DNA of 64,000 nucleotides from Muscardinus avellanarius (taxonomy: Eukaryota; Chordata; Mammalia; Rodentia; Gliridae). The stretch is from assembly GCA_963383645.1 (NCBI GenBank), contig OY726565.1, positions 25,046,466-25,110,465 of the forward strand, in the 5' to 3' direction. The translations under genes and the position numbers were made by a program. Of this stretch, positions 22,088 through 34,735 are shown piece by piece (position 1 is the first letter of the stretch; every line of letters begins with the position of its first letter). The notes under the pieces were generated by a model. That model did not search any database. It had not been told where the DNA came from and was given only the letters and a program-made list of their open reading frames with translations.

Positions 22088-23350
22088 ATTCAGCCGCCCT
22101 CCCAATTATATCTGAGGCTACTACTGTCCCCCCTGAATCTGTGTACATCATCCTTGGTGGTGGTATCACCTACTTTGGGACTCTCTGGTCCATGGCCTAG
22201 ACTGCCTTTATTGAATCTATCCTAAAAATATTCACACATAAGATACATTAAGATAAATAATTATACACAGATGTTTTTAATAGTAGTACTGTCCAATGAA
22301 TGACTTTAGGATTCCCACTGATTTGTCTCCCAAAAGGGTGGCCCAAATGAGGCTTTCCTTTACCACACAAGAACTACACTCAGTTTCTCATGGGAGCCCA
22401 ACATCTTCGGATGTTCAGCAATTAGAATGTCCTGACACCATGAACAACTTATACTCAGTTCTGACTATTGACATTCAAGCCCAAAGTGTTTATCAACCTA
22501 TAAGTCCACTCTTCTCTACCCTCTGAGAGAAGACAGGAGGTTGAAAAGCCCCTCTGAGGCAAATGGGGGAGCTTATCTCTTGAATAATGTCAAGTTATAC
22601 ATGAACCTGAGTGCTTGCTGATCCTTATCCTGGCAAATGCCACCCTGCACCAAGTAACAATTATTTAGTGTCACTTAAAAGCTCCTTGCTTAGCCATATC
22701 AAATGTAGTGTTGAGGTATTTTTAAAAGAAAAAAGAAACTGGAGACAATCTAAATGTCCAGGGGAAAGATGGTAAAACATATAATTGTACACTGATAACA
22801 GAGAATACTATGTAGATATGAAAAATTCTGTGACCTATAAAATACCATAAATATCCATGAAGACTTTTGAGTAGAAGAAAACAAAACAATTGTAACTAGT
22901 AGTTTTAGCACATGCAATCTTTCCCTAAAAAAAAAATCCAAAAATGCCCGTAATAAAAGAAACACCCAAACATATACAAAAACCAAAAACAAAGTATAAA
23001 CAGTGCTTAAAAATAGAATGAAAAAGCACTGAGGAGAATTTGGTGCAATGACTGAAATTTTCTCTCATGATTTAAATATCCAAAGGAATATGTATATAAT
23101 CAAAGCTTCAGTTCCTGAGGGTTGTGCTTCTTTAGTAGTTGCTTATGCATCAAAACTGAAGTTTAGAAGATTTCTGAAGAAGACAAACTAAAAGCAACGT
23201 ATCAATGTGCTATATATTATAATTACATCCATCCCTTCTTACTTCTTAGACATTGTGCAAAGTCCCCACAAGTTTCCGAAACAACTCCAGGAGGTAGTTA
23301 TGCCCTCATTAAGAACTACATAAATGTCCAAATTTCAAAGTGGATATGAG
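22088..23350. other. intronic DNA, nothing recognised
   Basis: No gene or clear repeat recognised. 22090-22560 is GC-richer with several short open frames, but none has recognisable similarity or paired splice sites. Confidence 0.4.
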
Positions 23351-23351
23351 C

Positions 23352-23510
23352 AGCTAGGCATAGTGGCACACACCTGTAATCTCAGTAGTTAGGAGGCTGA
23401 GGGAGGATCCCAAGTTTGAGGCCAGCTTCAGCAACCTACCAAAACCCTCAGTAATTAAATAAGACCTTGGTAGCTCAGAGGTCCAACGCCCATTGGTTCC
23501 ATCCCTGATG
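23352..23510 (+). mobile_element. B1-dID SINE, old, internally shortened
   Basis: Starts GCTAGGCATAGTGGC; the linker region is compressed; an ID half ends at CCATCCCTGATG. Confidence 0.8.
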
Positions 23511-24049
23511 AAAAATGAACAAGAGCCTAATCTCAGAAGAAAAAAAATGAAAATAGAAAGTCTGAAAGCAATTTAAAGCTGAATAATCATTCAAATTTAA
23601 CATCTCTTACTCTGCACATTATTCTGTCTAGCCAATTCTTAAGGCAATAAAGAGTACAACTGTTACTATTTTAGAGCTACAAATATGTATAAAATATACA
23701 ACATCACTCAAGTACTATTAATGTATTTGGCTTTTATACACTGTCTTGTCTCCAAAGTATTTGATACAATGTCAAGAGAGCTTACTTTATAAAACCTCCT
23801 TTCTTCCACATTTTGAGAACCACTATGTCTTTGATATGTTTTATAAACTATCACCTCCCAAAAGTAGAAACTAAAAGAAACATCAGTCATTTAAGACCCA
23901 AAGAAATGTAAAACAATCAAAATCTAGTACTAAATACAAGTTGTTAAATAAGAATATTATAGAAGACAGGAAAAGGATATGAATTCCCTAGAACAAAAAC
24001 ATAATGAGTCCCATATGTAAATTCTCTTTTCTGCTTGTAAAGATGTGTT

Positions 24050-24278
24050 CTGCTTTGTTTTATTTTGGTCACACTGGGGATGGAACCCAGGGGCATATTA
24101 CCTATGAGCTATTCCCCCAGCACTATTTTCTATTCTTCATTTTGAAACAGGGTCTTACTAAGGATTTTTTTGGAAGGGGTGGGGGGTTCATAAATTGCTG
24201 AGGTTGGCTACAAACCTGAGATCCTCCTGCCTCAGCCTCCCATGACTAGGATTACAAGCATGTGTCACCATGCCTGGC
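24050..24278 (-). mobile_element. B1-dID SINE (type A), with small insertion
   Basis: Reversed dimer with an extra segment GGATTTTTTTGGAAGGGGTG in the linker; the end is CACCATGCCTGGC. Confidence 0.85.
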
Positions 24279-24292
24279 AAGATGGATTTTTT

Positions 24293-24513
24293 TTTTAATT
24301 TATTTTTTGGGGGGTGGTACTGGGGATGGAACCCAGGGGCTTTTCTACCTCTGGGCTATACTCCCAGATCTATTTTATATTTTATTTGGAAACAGGGTCT
24401 CACTAAGTTGCTGAGAGCCTCACTAAGTAGCTGAGGCTGGCTTTGAACCTGTGTGATCCTCCTGTCTCAGCCTCCCAAGCGCTGGGATTACAAGCATGCA
24501 CCACCACGCCTGG
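24293..24513 (-). mobile_element. B1-dID SINE (type B), inserted beside the previous one
   Basis: Complete copy with perfect 15-bp duplication CAAGATGGATTTTTT at 24278-24292 and 24514-24528. It abuts the previous SINE directly. Confidence 0.96.
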
Positions 24514-24591
24514 CAAGATGGATTTTTTAAATCCTCTAACCTAAAACTCCAACATGACTCCTCCTCACTGTTATGATGGTCTCACCTTAGC

Positions 24592-24790
24592 TCAGTGGTT
24601 CTCATTCAGGAGCCGTTTTGCTCCCCAGGTGTGTTTGGCAATGTCTGGAGACACTGATGAGGAGGAAGGAATGGTTACACAGGCAAAAATTCTAGTGAGC
24701 AGAAGTCAAAGATGCTGTTGAACACCAACAACGCACAGCAGAGTCCTCCACAACAAAGAACTGCAGCAGAAAATGTCAAGGGTGGAGAGA
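24592..24790 (+). mobile_element. MER5A-like hAT-Charlie fragment
   Basis: It opens CAGTGGTTCTCATTCAGG, continues TTTGGCAATGTCTGGAGACA, and has CCACAACAAAGAA further on. This is the order of the MER5A non-autonomous DNA transposon. The middle is diverged or replaced. Confidence 0.8.
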
Positions 24791-25179
24791 CACAAAGAGG
24801 TCTCTGAGAGAAACGGAGGCCAAAAGACAGGAGCTCACTCAATGCACAACCCAATCCAAAACCTACTTCCAACTGTATCCAAATTTCAGGCCTTCCTCCC
24901 TTCAGAGTGGCCATCCTGCTTATGATCAACCCTTTCATTTGAGAACCCTATACCCTTTGACTTCTCAAGGACCTTATACCTGTAATGCCACCCTCTCTTC
25001 TCTCAAAAAATTCTCCAACTCTTCTGATTCCTAAAGTATACCAAACTCAGTAAACTCAATTAAACAGAGAAAGATTAAATTCATAACTAACACCACAATA
25101 AAACACCTCCACTGACTCTAGTTCCTGAATTGAAAAGCTGTCAGCACTCCCTTACCTCACTGTCCATACCTTACCCACT

Positions 25180-26335
25180 CCAACCTCAACCCCAAACGGC
25201 CACACTAAAATTATTCTTCTGGTCACCAATGACCAAATCCAAGTCCATCTCTACCTGACCCCCTTAACCATGTTCAACACCACTCACAATAAGCTACCAT
25301 TCTCTTTTTCTGAAATACAGTCTTCTCCTGAGTTCCTCTTCTACATTTCTTCTTATTTCTCAGATTGCAGCTTCTTTCTTTTGGCTGGCCTTTACATAAT
25401 GTAACAATCCAGGCCGTGGTCCAATCCTCAAGTCTTCACTGACTACTCAGTCTTCCCAGACGCTAGTCAGTCTGTAGCTCTAAATGATATCCAGAAGTTT
25501 ACTCCAGCCTTAACACTCTTTGGAACTTCAACTCCCTACTTGATATTTCAACTTGAAAATATACAGAAAGGACTCTGAAGGCAAATGGTTCAAAATACAA
25601 CTTATTTTTCTATACTTCTTCACTTATCCATGAATATGCATATAACCTGTTATTCTTCTAGGTTTCCCTATTTCTCTAAGGTGTATGAAAACACCCTTTT
25701 CTTCACCTTTCTTCACCCTCTCATATTTAATCCATCAACAAATCCAAGCAATTCAACCTCAAAATTATGTATAACCGTTAATCATCTTTCTCTACTAACA
25801 CTACTCTACTCCCAACTTACCTATATTTTTGCCTTCATTAGATTTCCATTACAGTTATGAGAAAATTTAAACTCATTAGCATAATTCAAAAGTCATAAAG
25901 AATCTGACACTGACCTTCCTCTGATTCCTAGTTTATACCAAGGCAAAACTCTCCACAACACATTGCAGCTAAATAAGCCAAACTCATCTCTACATGAGAA
26001 CCACTATACTTGCTTCTGCTTCTCCCAAAATGTTCCCCCTGGCTCTTTACTTAATTGACTTCTAGTTCTGGTCTCATCTCATTTAGCATTAGGCCTTACT
26101 ATTCCCGTCTCTGAGTAACCCACAACATAATTAGGCTCACATATTAATCTATATTTCTTTATCATATTTATTTATCAGTGATGTTACCTTTATTTGTTGA
26201 CTGTTGCTCTGGCCTTATAGTACAGTAAGCTCCATGAGAATAACAACCTCATTTACTTTCATTGTAATCTTCAAAACATACCTTATCCAGCACATGCTAT
26301 ATTTAGCAAATAAATATAATTAAGGTTCAACAAGG
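25180..26335 (+). mobile_element. L2 LINE fragment (3' end of ORF and 3' UTR)
   Basis: The layout follows L2: CTTCTCCTGAGTTCCTCTTC near 25321, a decayed ORF 3' part, AATGTTCCCCCTGGCTCTT near 26029, and a UTR with AGTAAGCTCCATGAGAATA near 26225 ending in AAATAAATATAATT. No frame is intact. This is an ancient, inactive element. Confidence 0.75.
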
Positions 26336-26385
26336 AATACAAAGTTCTAAGATATAATTACAACCATTTTAATATAATAAGATTG

Positions 26386-26820
26386 GACTTCCAGGAAGAT
26401 GGCAAACAAGAGAAACAGCACTTATGAGTCCTGCTGATCTCCACTGCCTCAAAAACAGCACTTTACATAGCTAGAAAATACTATCGGTAGAGGAATAAAA
26501 ACCATAAATACAAGGGATAGAGAAAAAGAAGACTAAAAGAACAACCAGAGAGCAGAAAAAAAACCCACCCGCCTTGCAGGAGCAGATCCCACACTGGCAC
26601 CATCTTGTCTCACAGCACCAGACTTCAGACATGAAAAGGAAAACAAGGAGCTAAAGTGAGCAGCTGTAGATCAGTCGGTTGTAATACATCAGTTCTTCCT
26701 GCGCAAAGATCAGCTAAAACTTCCAGCAGCTGAGCTCACCACATCCGCCAGAGATCCAGACCAGTGCATACCTAAATCTTAAGTGAAACTGCTGTCCCTG
26801 CAGGAGAATTCCAAGTGATT
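26386..26820 (+). mobile_element. L1 5' UTR fragment without the rest of the element
   Basis: It begins GGACTTCCAGGAAGATGGCA, which aligns with the start of the L1 whose 5' end is near 60819 on the minus strand (GGACTTCCGGGAAGATGGCG). Only about 430 bp of 5' UTR-like sequence follows. It then passes into a SINE-like tail (GATTGAGATTATAAATGTGT) with no ORF1. Confidence 0.75.
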
Positions 26821-26824
26821 GAGA

Positions 26825-27340
26825 TTATAAATGTGTGCTAACATGCCCATCTCACACCATCCTTTTTGAAATACTCTTATTCTTTTATGTCTCTGAGACC
26901 ATGTTTATCCTGGGTTTCTTTTTATCACTAATAGCTTCACCTCCTTTTGAAGTGGCTTAAAGTAATTCCTCCCACTGTAAAAAAGTCTTAAAATCTCAGT
27001 GGTTCAACACTCAAATCATTTAGGGACTCAAGCTGACAGCTTTGTTAACTTTAACACATGGCTTACAAGCACCTTGGACATTGACATCCAGCAGGCAGAT
27101 AGATGAAGATAAAGAGTATTAAGAAATTTCACCTTCTAGGCTTCAAGGTGATATATAATTTCTGACCACATTACATTGGCCAAAACTCAGTCATATGGCT
27201 TTGGCATGATACAAATAGAAAATATCCCTGACTAGATAGCCACTTTATACAACTGGCTCTGTTGAAAGGGAGTGTAAATCAAGTGCTGATAAGCTGGCTG
27301 TCTAGCGACATCTAGCTTTCCTCCTGTAATGTATAATCTA
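26825..27340. other. intronic DNA, little recognised
   Basis: Apart from a short SINE-like remnant at its left edge, nothing is recognised. Confidence 0.4.
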
Positions 27341-27352
27341 AGAGTACACTCA

Positions 27353-27534
27353 ATGGGAGGCTGAGACAGGAGGATCACACAAGTTCGAAGCCAGCCTCAG
27401 CTACTTAGTGAGGGTCTCAGCAACTTAGTGAAACCGTTTCCAAATAAAGTATAAAGTAGGTCTGGGAATATAGCTCAAAGGTAGAAAAGCCCCTGGGTTA
27501 CACCCCCAGTACCACCAAAAAAAATTTTTAAAAA
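27353..27534 (+). mobile_element. B1-dID SINE (type B), 5'-truncated
   Basis: Begins inside the B1 half (GGGAGGCTGAGACAGG). It is flanked by AGTACACTCA (27343-27352) and AGCACACTCA (27535-27544), so it was truncated at insertion rather than later. Confidence 0.9.
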
Positions 27535-27544
27535 AGCACACTCA

Positions 27545-28080
27545 TTATTTTTTGAGTTAGTCGTGTTAATGAACATTAAGGGAGATAGATTTCTTTATGT
27601 TTTTCTTTAGTAATTGCATCTACTTATAGTACATTTGCTTTCACCTCTGACTTCTAGATGTGTGCCTTAATTTGATACTACCTTTTCTCTGTTTTGACTT
27701 TAAAACTCAAATTTTTAATAGCATTCTTTTTTAACCTATGATGCTGTTCTTAGCTCAAACTTGGTATATCTTAAACTGACCTCACTGGTTTGCTTTCTCT
27801 TAAATCCCTTATTTTTGTCTATGGAAAGGGTCCACAAACTTTTTCTATAAAGAATCATAGTATTATAGCTTTGTGAATCAATCACATGTAGCCTTTGTCT
27901 CATCATTATTTTTTTATAACCTCTTACGTATCAATACCATTCTTAGTTCATAGTCCTATACAATCAGGGATTAATCCATTGGGCATAGTTTGAAGATCTT
28001 TAACTTGGGGTTTACTTACTGTTGAAATTTGTGCTTCATGTCTAGTTATCACATTTTATTTCTCTTTTATGGTATTTTTG
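27545..28080. other. intronic DNA, nothing recognised
   Basis: AT-rich; no exon or clear repeat. Confidence 0.4.
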
Positions 28081-28082
28081 TA

Positions 28083-28505
28083 TGCTTTTATTGTGCACTG
28101 TAATTATACATCAAAATGAGGTTGAGAGTGATAGAAACATACATACACACAGCACTTGGTATGTTTCCCCGATTCCACCCTGCTCCTTCCCAATCCCCAC
28201 ATGCTTTATTGAGATTGAAATTGATAACTTCATATAACTACATAGTGTTATTTGAACTGTTTACTTCATCAAGTCTCCCTTTTCCCTTCCCTGCTCCCCA
28301 TCCCAAGTTGCCTTCCCCTATTCTACTAGTATTTCTCCTTGTTTATCTGAAGTCTTTGTTTCCCAGTTTCTCTCTAGCTTCCACATATGAGAGAAAACAT
28401 TATGCCCTTCACTTTCTGAGAGGCTAATCTCTTTTAGCATAATATTCCTTAGTTCCATCCATTTTCTTGCAAATAATGTAATTTTGTTTTTTATGGCTAG
28501 TAAAA
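28083..28505 (-). mobile_element. L1 3' end, antisense
   Basis: Reversed L1 3' UTR and ORF2 end: ATTGTGCACTGTAATTATAC, then GTTCCATCCATTTTCTTGC and TTTTGTTTTTTATGGCTAG. Confidence 0.8.
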
Positions 28506-28509
28506 CAGT

Positions 28510-29320
28510 GATACAAGCATGTCCATGTTTAAAAATGTTTCTAATTGTTCAGATACATGTTTCATAGTCTGTTGGGCACTAGAGTAAAGGGACAGCTAAA
28601 GTAAAGTTCCTGTTATCATAGATACTGTTTCTGTTGTAGGATTCAGGAAAGGAAAAAGTCCAGTTATGGGAAGTTTGTTTCTTTTACATATGTATCTTAT
28701 TTTCTTAAAAATGTGTTCATGAGGAGAATTCCAGAGAGTTGTACATTATACATGTGCATTATAGGAAGTGGATCTGGTTACATAGAACTAAAAACAATTA
28801 TAAAATGCTCATTTATGGTTTCTATTGCATCTTTATCCAAAATAAGTCTCCCTAGTCTGTTTTAAAATTGATGTAGCAGAGCATCCTTGGAGAAGCTTCT
28901 TAGCCTTCACAGGACTGAACTCTTTCCCACCAAACTGTGCAAAGATACCCCACACAGGCCCCTGACTACCACCTTGTCTGGCTGCTTTTCTGTTCTTGTC
29001 TCTAGGGAACATTTTTTTCCTTAGTTCTTAGAAAACTTTGGGACATGCATTGGAATGCTAATTATAGTATGCTTTATCCCTGGGATCTGAGGAGGATTTC
29101 AGTCTTCGATATGTATGATTTTCTGTATATACAGGTTTTTTGCCCCCCCCCCCCGGGGAAAGTTGATAGTTTTCATCTTAGTGTCAAAATGATCAGTGAC
29201 CTGAAAGATTTCACTCTCTACTCATTGATTAAAGCAAGTCAGTGTTACTGTTATATATGACTTCACTTCCATTTGTGTCAGTAAATTTTATTGTACTTGG
29301 AATTAGGATGTGAACCTTAG
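28510..29320. other. intronic DNA with a C/G homopolymer block
   Basis: Nothing recognised except a poly-C tract running into GGGG near 29143-29158. Confidence 0.4.
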
Positions 29321-29324
29321 GAAT

Positions 29325-29572
29325 CTGTTCCTTTCCTTTTCTTTTCCTTTTCTTTTCTCTTCTTTTCATTTTGGCGGTACTGGGGACGGAACCCATGGGC
29401 ATTCTACTTCAGAGCTACACCCCCAACCCTATTTTATATTCTTTACTTTAAAACAGGTTCCTACTAAATTGCAAAGGGTCTCACTAAGGAGCTGAGAATG
29501 GCCAAGAACCACGATCCTCCTGTTTCAGCCTCCTAAATGTTGGAATTACAAGCGTGTGCCACCATGCCTGGT
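29325..29572 (-). mobile_element. B1-dID SINE (type A) with (TTTTC)n tail
   Basis: TTTTC-rich reversed tail (29325-29368), then GGCGGTACTGGGGACGGAACC and an ordinary reversed dimer ending CCACCATGCCTGG. Confidence 0.9.
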
Positions 29573-29779
29573 TTCTTTCATTTTTGACAAATATATTTAA
29601 AGTTTTTTAAATGAAAAGATTTTAGTATAAATCAATAATCTGTGATATTGTTTTGACAAATCTCTTAGTGACTAGTAAAATGTAATGCATGTAACTTTAG
29701 CTACATTTGCTTATGAGGATATGATACATCTTTCCTAGATCCTTTAGTGTTTGTTTAAGATTTTTATGGGAGATTCTAA

Positions 29780-29968
<189 letters not shown>

Positions 29969-29983
29969 TAGTAAACTTTACTT

Positions 29984-30196
29984 ATTTAATTTGGCGGTAC
30001 TGGGATGGAACCCAGAGGCATTCTACCTCCATACTATACCTTGAGTCCTATTTTTCTGTATTGTTTATTTTGGAATAAGGCCTTGCTAATTTACAGAAGG
30101 CCTCATTAAGTAGCTCAGACTGTCCTTCAACCTCAGTCCTCCTATCTCAGCCTCCCAAGTACTGGGATTACAAGCTTGCACCACTACACCCGCCTC
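29984..30196 (-). mobile_element. B1-dID SINE (type A), diverged
   Basis: GGCGGTACTGGGATGGAACC to CCACTACACCCGCC. Similar flanks TAGTAAACTT and TAGTACACTT. Confidence 0.87.
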
Positions 30197-30414
30197 GATA
30201 GTACACTTCCTAATCAACTTATTTTTTGTTTTTTTAAAGGCTCAGAATTTAGTAATAATGTATCCAAAATGTGCTTAATTTGCATTGGAGGAGTAGCTTT
30301 ATATTACTTGAGTCTTATAAGAAAATAGAGAAGTTTAATTCAGTAGGAATAGTTAAGATTATTTGGATTTTTAAACACATGACTTAGATATTTCTCATAG
30401 AGTATTATAGCTAT

Positions 30415-30610
30415 TATTTAACCAAATCAGAATTTTTGTATATTTTTATTGGTGCATTGTAATTATATTTCATAGATTCAGAATGATACAAACATATACA
30501 AGTAGAGCACTTGGTGTATTCCCCTCCTTATCCCACCCTGCTCCATGTTACTGAGATTGATAGTGATACCTTCATGTGTGTACTTAGCCTTATTTGAATT
30601 GTTCCCTTAC
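30415..30610 (-). mobile_element. L1 3' end, antisense
   Basis: TTTATTGGTGCATTGTAATTA and the following text parallel the 28083-28260 copy. Confidence 0.75.
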
Positions 30611-30774
30611 TCATCAGAATTTTTGAGTTGTTATACAGTTTGTGTTTTGGGAAGATTTAAGTTGGCATGTTTTACATTTTATTTCTGCTTTATTATTCTA
30701 AATAGTGCATGCTATTTGTCTAAGTGTATCAGATTAAAAATAATTTCAGGGTTAAAACTATCTCTGAGTTCTTT

Positions 30775-30991
30775 GTTTTTTGTTGTTGTTGTTGTTGTTG
30801 TTTTTGGTGGTACTGGGATTCCTGGAAGCCTTTCTACCTCTGGGCTACACTCACACTCCCAGACCTATTTATACTTTTTTATTTGGAAACAGGGTCTCTT
30901 AAGCCAGCGCGGCTTGCTTCGAACCCGCGCAATCCTCCTGTCTCCGCCTCCCAAACATGGGGATTACAAGCCTGTGCCACCATGCCCGGCT
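30775..30991 (-). mobile_element. B1-dID SINE (type C) with (TTG)n tail
   Basis: GTTGTTGTT tail (30781-30801), type C ID end, short linker. Perfect 16-bp duplication TATCTCTGAGTTCTTT at 30759-30774 and 30992-31007. Confidence 0.97.
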
Positions 30992-31021
30992 TATCTCTGA
31001 GTTCTTTAAGAGCTAATAGTT

Positions 31022-31167
31022 AGCCAAGCATGGTGGCACAGGTTTGTAATCCCAGCATTCAGGAGGCTGAGACTGGAGAATCACGATTTGTGGACAGACA
31101 GCCTCAGCTACTTAGTGGGGTCCTTTTCAACTCAGTGAGACCCAGTTTCAAAATAAAGAATAAAAAG
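31022..31167 (+). mobile_element. B1 half of a B1-dID SINE, joined to L1
   Basis: Complete B1 half and A-rich linker (AATAAAGAATAAAAAG), but the ID half is missing. Inside the next few bases the sequence becomes L1 ORF1-region DNA. Confidence 0.88.
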
Positions 31168-32110
31168 CAACAGGTAAAAACTTCTGAAATCATAGGAAGG
31201 AGGAACAACAATGGAGCAATGAGCTCCCACAACCCCATAATAACAGAACCTGATAATACAAAAATGCAGAGATCTCCAGAAGATCAAATCAGGAATATAA
31301 CTATAGAAATAATACAGGACTTCTGAAAAGAATTTAGAGAGTCTCAAATAAAGGATGTAATCTTTGAAGTAAAGGCATCAATTCAACTATAAACAATCAA
31401 TTAGACCACAAAAAGAATAGAATCTCGCTCCTAGAAGATGATCACTCCAAAAACGAACCCATAGTTTACAACTTAGAAAAAACTATTTGAGAGCAGGAAT
31501 TGGACACTGAAGAAATATGGGACCATCTTAACAGAGCTAACCTAAGAATAACTGGCATAGAAGAGCTAAAAGAAGGTGAAACCAAAGTGACCAACAATCT
31601 CCTCAAAGATGTAATAGCAGAAATTTTTCCAAACAAACATATTGAAAGAGGTCGATACACAGGTTCAGGAAACTTACAGAACTCCCTTTAGACAAGATCA
31701 GAGAAAAGGTTCCCCATGCCACATAATAGTAAAAATGACCAATGTAGACGCCAAAAAGAGAATCTTAAAGGCAACAAAAACAAAAGGCAAAGTGACATTC
31801 AGAGGCAAACCAATTAGAATCACTCCAGACTTCCCAAACCAAGTCATGAAATCCAGAAGGGAACTGGAGTAACATATTCGAAACTCTCAAAGAAAAGAAC
31901 TTGCAGTCAAAAATTTCCTACCCAGAAAAACTATCTCTCAAATTAGATGGGAAAATAAGAAGCTTCTATGACAAAGAGAAGCTGAAGGAATGTATGTCTT
32001 CAAAACCAGTACTAGAGATAATACTCAAAGAGATTAACTATAAAAAAGAAATAAGTAATACACACCAGAACCAGAGAAACAAGAACTTCTATCCTGCAGA
32101 CAACTAAGCA
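31168..32110 (+). pseudogene. degenerate L1 ORF1
   Basis: It aligns with the better ORF1 at 59132-60016. Shared peptides include the TSEI(I/M)G start region, ANLRI(T/I)GIEE, YRTPFRQDQRKGSPCHIIVK and the C-terminal SSKP(V/A)LE. The frame is broken by stops (a TGA near 31324, several near 31390) and by frameshifts, and is read in at least three pieces (31030-31326, 31500-31691, 31642-31872, then 31901-32107). The last piece keeps 11 C-terminal residues (QRNKNFYPADN) that are lost from the other copy. Confidence 0.88.
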
Positions 32111-32151
32111 AAGAAGAACAAACAGTATTTCAAACTGAAATAAAATCTTAA

Positions 32152-34150
32152 CATGTTAGGAATTAAAAATCATCTCTCAATAATCACAGTGAATGTAAAT
32201 GGCCTCAATTCCCCAATTTAAAGATATAAAGTGGCAAAATGGATTAAAAACTAGAACATTTATCCGCTGCTTGCAAGAGACACATCTTACAAGTAAAGAT
32301 AGTAACAAACTTAGGTAAAGGGCTAGGGCAAGGAATCTGTGCCAATGGAACTCGAAGACAAGCAGGAGTAGCAACTATGATATCAGACAAGTTAGACTTC
32401 AAGCCCAAGCTTATTAGAAGAGACAAAGAAGGCTGGGCGTGGTGGCGCACGCTTGTAATCCCCGCGCTTGGGAGGCAGAGACAGGAGGATCACGCAGGTT
32501 CGAAGCCAGCAGCGTGCGCTGGCTTAGGAGACCCTGTTTCCAAATGTAAAAATAGGTCTGGGAGTGTAGCCCGGAGGTAGAAGGGCTTCCAGGAACCCCA
32601 GTACCACCAAAAAAAAAAAAAAAAAAAAAAAGAAGAGATAAAGAAGGTCATTTTTTACGGGTAAAAGGAACAATCCAACAAGAGGAAATAACGATAATCA
32701 ACATTTATGCCCCAAACATAGGTGAAGCTACTTTCATAAAACAAACTCTTTGTGACATTAAGTCACACATGAATCCTAATACAATAATACTGGGAGACTT
32801 CAACACCCCTCTCACACCATTAGACTGATCTTCTAGACAAAAGGTCAGTAAAGATGCCTCAGACCTAAAGAACAACATTAACCAAACGGACCTGTTGAAC
32901 ACATATAGAATACTTTGGCCAACTACAGCGGAGTTCACATTTTTCTCAGCTGCTCACGGAACCTTCATCAAAATAGATCACATTCTGGGCCACAAAAAGA
33001 GCACTAGCAAATTCAAAAAATGTTACATACTTCCCTGTGTCTTTTCACACCATAATGGAATGAAACTAGAAATCAACTATAAGAAAAACCACATAAACAT
33101 GTGGAGACTGAACACCACACTTGTGAAAGAAGAATGGGTCATAGAAGAAGTAAGAGGTGAAATCAATAAATTTCTAGAAACAAATGAAAATAGAGATAAA
33201 ACGTATCAAAATCTCTGTGACACTTTAAAGGCAGTATTAAGAGGAAAATTAATAGCAGTGAGTGCTCACATAAGAACAAAAAAATCACCAAATAATAACC
33301 TAATGACACAGCTCAAGGTCCTTGAAAAAGAGAAACAACCTAACTCCAAAGCCAGTAGAAGACAGGAAATTATTAAAATCAGAGCAGAAATTAATGAAGT
33401 TGAGAATTAAAAAGAAATACAGAAAATCAACAAAACCAAAAGCTGGTTTCTCAAAAAATTAACAAGATAGATAAACCACTAGCCAACTTAACAAAAAAAA
33501 AGAATCAACCCAAATTATAAAGAAATGAAAAAGGAGATATCACTGCTGACAATGTAGAAATCGAAAAGATTTTCAGAAACTACTTTGAAAAACTATACTC
33601 CTCCAACAAAATGGAAAACCTGGAGGAAACTGACAACTTTCTAGATAAATACAACCTTCCTAAATTGAGTCAAGAAAATATAGAAAATTTAAACCAACCA
33701 ATAGCAAAGAGACTGAAACAGCAATAAAAAGCTTACCATCAAAGAAAAGCCCAGGACAAGATGGTTTCCCAAGTGAATTCTATATAACCTTTATAGAGTA
33801 ACTAATCCAAATACGTCTCAATATATTTCATGAAATACAAAAGAACAGGACTCTACCAAATACATTCTATGAAGCCAACATCACATTAATACCAAAACCA
33901 AATAAAGACAGGTCAAGGAAGGAAAACTACAGGCCTATACCTTTGATGAACTTGGATGCAAAACTGCTAAACAAAATACTAGCAACACACATTCAAAACC
34001 GCATAAAGAAAATCATACACCATGACCAGGTAGGGTTCATGCCAGGGATGCAAGGCTGGCTCAACATACAAAAATCAATCCATGTAATTCATCATATAAA
34101 CAAAACCAAAGACAAAAATATACATGATGATTTCAATAGATACTGAAAAA
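32152..34150 (+). pseudogene. degenerate L1 ORF2 (endonuclease to early reverse transcriptase)
   Basis: It starts after a short inter-ORF gap. Parts of the endonuclease domain can be read (NGLNSPI-like start near 32190, then INIYAPN-like near 32697 and LGDFNTPL-like near 32790). The early reverse transcriptase part contains a NYRP(I) motif near 33925 and [12 protein letters not shown] near 34024. Stops and frameshifts abound. It ends abruptly near 34150, before the catalytic YADD region, and jumps to the 3' end of the element. Confidence 0.85.
32433..32630 (+). mobile_element. B1-dID SINE (type C) inserted in L1 ORF2
   Basis: GCTGGGCGTGGTGGCGC to GTACCACC plus a 21-bp A-tail. The 17-bp duplication AGAAGAGACAAAGAAGG at 32416-32432 recurs at 32631-32647 with one C/T change. 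Confidence 0.97.
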
Positions 34151-34735
34151 GCAAATGGCCAATAAATGCATGAAAAAATGCTCAACATCATTAGCAATCA
34201 AGAGAGATACAAATCAAAACTACCCTGAGATTTCATCTAACTCCAACTAGAATGGCAATCATTCAAAACACAAACAACAAAAAATGCTGACAAAGATATG
34301 GAGAAGAGGAAACTCTAAAACATTGTTGGTAGAAATGGAAATTAGTGCAACCACTTTGGAAAACAGTATGGAGAATCCTCAGAAAAATGAAAACAAATTT
34401 ACCATTTGATTCAGCAATACACCTTCTGGGTATCTACCCAAAAGAAAGGAAACCAAACTACCAAGCTAATGCATGTGTATCTATGTTCATGGCTGCATAA
34501 TTCACCATAGCCAAACTATGGAGCCAGGCAAGATGTCCATCAACAGATGAATGGATTACAAAACTGTGGGATATGTACACAATGGAATTTTACTCAGCCA
34601 TAAAAAAAAAAACACAATTACATCATTTACAGGGAAATGGATGGAACTGCAGGACATTATGCTAAGTGAGATTAGTCATTCACAAAAAGTAAGAAATCAG
34701 ATGCTTTCTCTAATATGTGAAAGTATTTACTTTAG
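34150..34735 (+). mobile_element. L1 ORF2 3' end, joined after an internal deletion
   Basis: It continues with AAATGCTCAACATCATTAGC and CCCTGAGATTTCATCTAAC, which in a full L1 lie roughly 2 kb downstream of the sequence on its left. It ends near AATATGTGAAAG without a recognisable 3' UTR. Confidence 0.8.

Noticed and set aside
31168..34735. A functional full-length L1 on the plus strand
   Set aside because: ORF1 and ORF2 have many stops and frameshifts, the reverse transcriptase core is deleted and a SINE interrupts ORF2.
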